Origin: Planctomycetota bacterium
GTDB lineage: Bacteria; Planctomycetota; SZUA-567; H5-PLA8
NCBI GenBank assembly: GCA_026184295.1
Contig: JAHCJK010000013.1
Coordinates: forward strand, 1-58,654
Direction of reading: 5' to 3'
DNA: 58,654 nucleotides
Both the position numbers and the translations under genes were made by a program. Shown piece by piece: positions 58,373-58,654 of the stretch; position 1 is the stretch's first letter; every line of letters begins with the position of its first letter. Under the pieces are notes generated by a model that was not told where the DNA came from, did not search any database, and was given only the letters and a program-made list of their open reading frames with translations.

Positions 58373-58654
58373 GCGGAGCCCTCCGCGAGCCCGCCGACGC
58401 GGAAGGTCACCTTGCCGGGCGCGGCCTCGTTCAGGCGCGTCTCCAGGTCGCCGATGCGACGTTCGGCCAGCGCGACCATCTCGGGCCGGTCGGCCAGGAA
58501 GACCCCCACGAGTTCGTTGTTCAGCCAGGTCATGCGCACGGAAAGCCGGCCGACGTCTTCGCCGGCCAGGTCGAGCGCCACGGAGACCGGGCGCGCGCCC
58601 TGCGCCGGCCCGGACGTGCCTTCTCCGTCGCGATTTTCTTCGGGCGGCTTGGTC
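58369..58654 (-). CDS. fliK: Flagellar hook-length control protein FliK C-terminal part (partial)
   Basis: The frame is open to the window edge, so only the last 94 residues are seen. They contain VALDLAGEDVGRLSVRMTW, ELVGVFLADRPEM and an ALAERRIGDLETRLNE helix, as in the Flg_hook domain of FliK that switches export from hook to filament proteins. A GTG at 58581 lies in frame but is internal. The downstream FlhB-like gene overlaps its stop, which fits the fliK-fhlB pairing. Confidence 0.75.
   Translation of the reverse strand, partial: TKPPEENRDGEGTSGPAQGARPVSVALDLAGEDVGRLSVRMTWLNNELVGVFLADRPEMVALAERRIGDLETRLNEAAPGKVTFRVGGLAEGSA

Noticed and set aside
1..58654. CRISPR arrays, tRNA or rRNA genes, transposases
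   Set aside because: Searched by eye on both strands; no regularly spaced repeats, cloverleaf genes or transposase motifs were found.

Overview
The window is a high-GC chromosomal segment (about 65-72% GC on lines I sampled) from a free-living, flagellated Gram-negative-type (diderm) bacterium. LPS and outer-membrane functions (an LptE-like lipoprotein, a BamD-like TPR protein), both P- and L-ring flagellar proteins, a Ser/Thr kinase fused to TPRs, and polysaccharide-active GH50-like/GH4/GH130 enzymes together suggest a Planctomycetota/PVC-like lineage or a related candidate phylum. The phylum is an inference. No rRNA or tRNA is visible to settle it.

Layout. 1-1.7 kb is a markedly AT-richer stretch that is one long minus-strand gene running off the window edge: a GHKL ATPase with a C-terminal PD-(D/E)XK-like nuclease motif. 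1.9-7.0 kb (plus strand) holds envelope genes: a HEAT-like/M23 peptidase, a TPR lipoprotein-assembly-like protein translationally coupled to an LptE-like lipoprotein, a PIG-L deacetylase and a secreted Lys/Ala/Glu-rich protein. 7.2-15.7 kb holds two divergent phosphate (Pst) importers: pstS-pstC-pstA on the minus strand, and pstS plus a PstC-PstA fusion on the plus strand. Neither has pstB beside it. They share an upstream region with three pairs of 7-bp repeats at 11-bp spacing that look like Pho boxes. 15.7-22.9 kb holds sugar enzymes (GH50-like, GH4, GH130), a secreted helical protein, an inverted-repeat element and a PhyH dioxygenase. 23.3-26.5 kb is a receptor-like Ser/Thr kinase with TPRs.

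26.5-58.7 kb is an almost wholly minus-strand flagellar region of about 32 kb. In transcription order it runs: FliK C-terminus, FlhB-like domain, PilZ protein, HDOD protein, flgM, flgF-flgG-flgA-flgH-flgI-flgJ-flgN-flgK-flgL, fliW-csrA, a methyltransferase-MAF glycosyltransferase fusion, three short flagellins with a small unknown gene among them, a histidine-kinase-like gene, a hypothetical gene, then hisF-hisH-amidotransferase-acetyltransferase-neuA/neuB fusion-neuC-ptmE-legB-legC, and finally fliD-fliS-fliT-like.

How it works together. The sugar block covers every step expected for CMP-legionaminic acid from a nucleotide-activated amino sugar: nucleotidyl transfer, 4,6-dehydration, transamination, N-acetylation, hydrolysing epimerisation, PEP condensation and CMP activation. 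It adds an amidotransferase trio that would make an acetamidino form. MAF would then attach the sugar to the flagellins. CsrA-FliW probably tunes flagellin translation: all three flagellins and the small gene share an 11-base CAxGGAAGGAG-type leader not seen at neighbouring genes.
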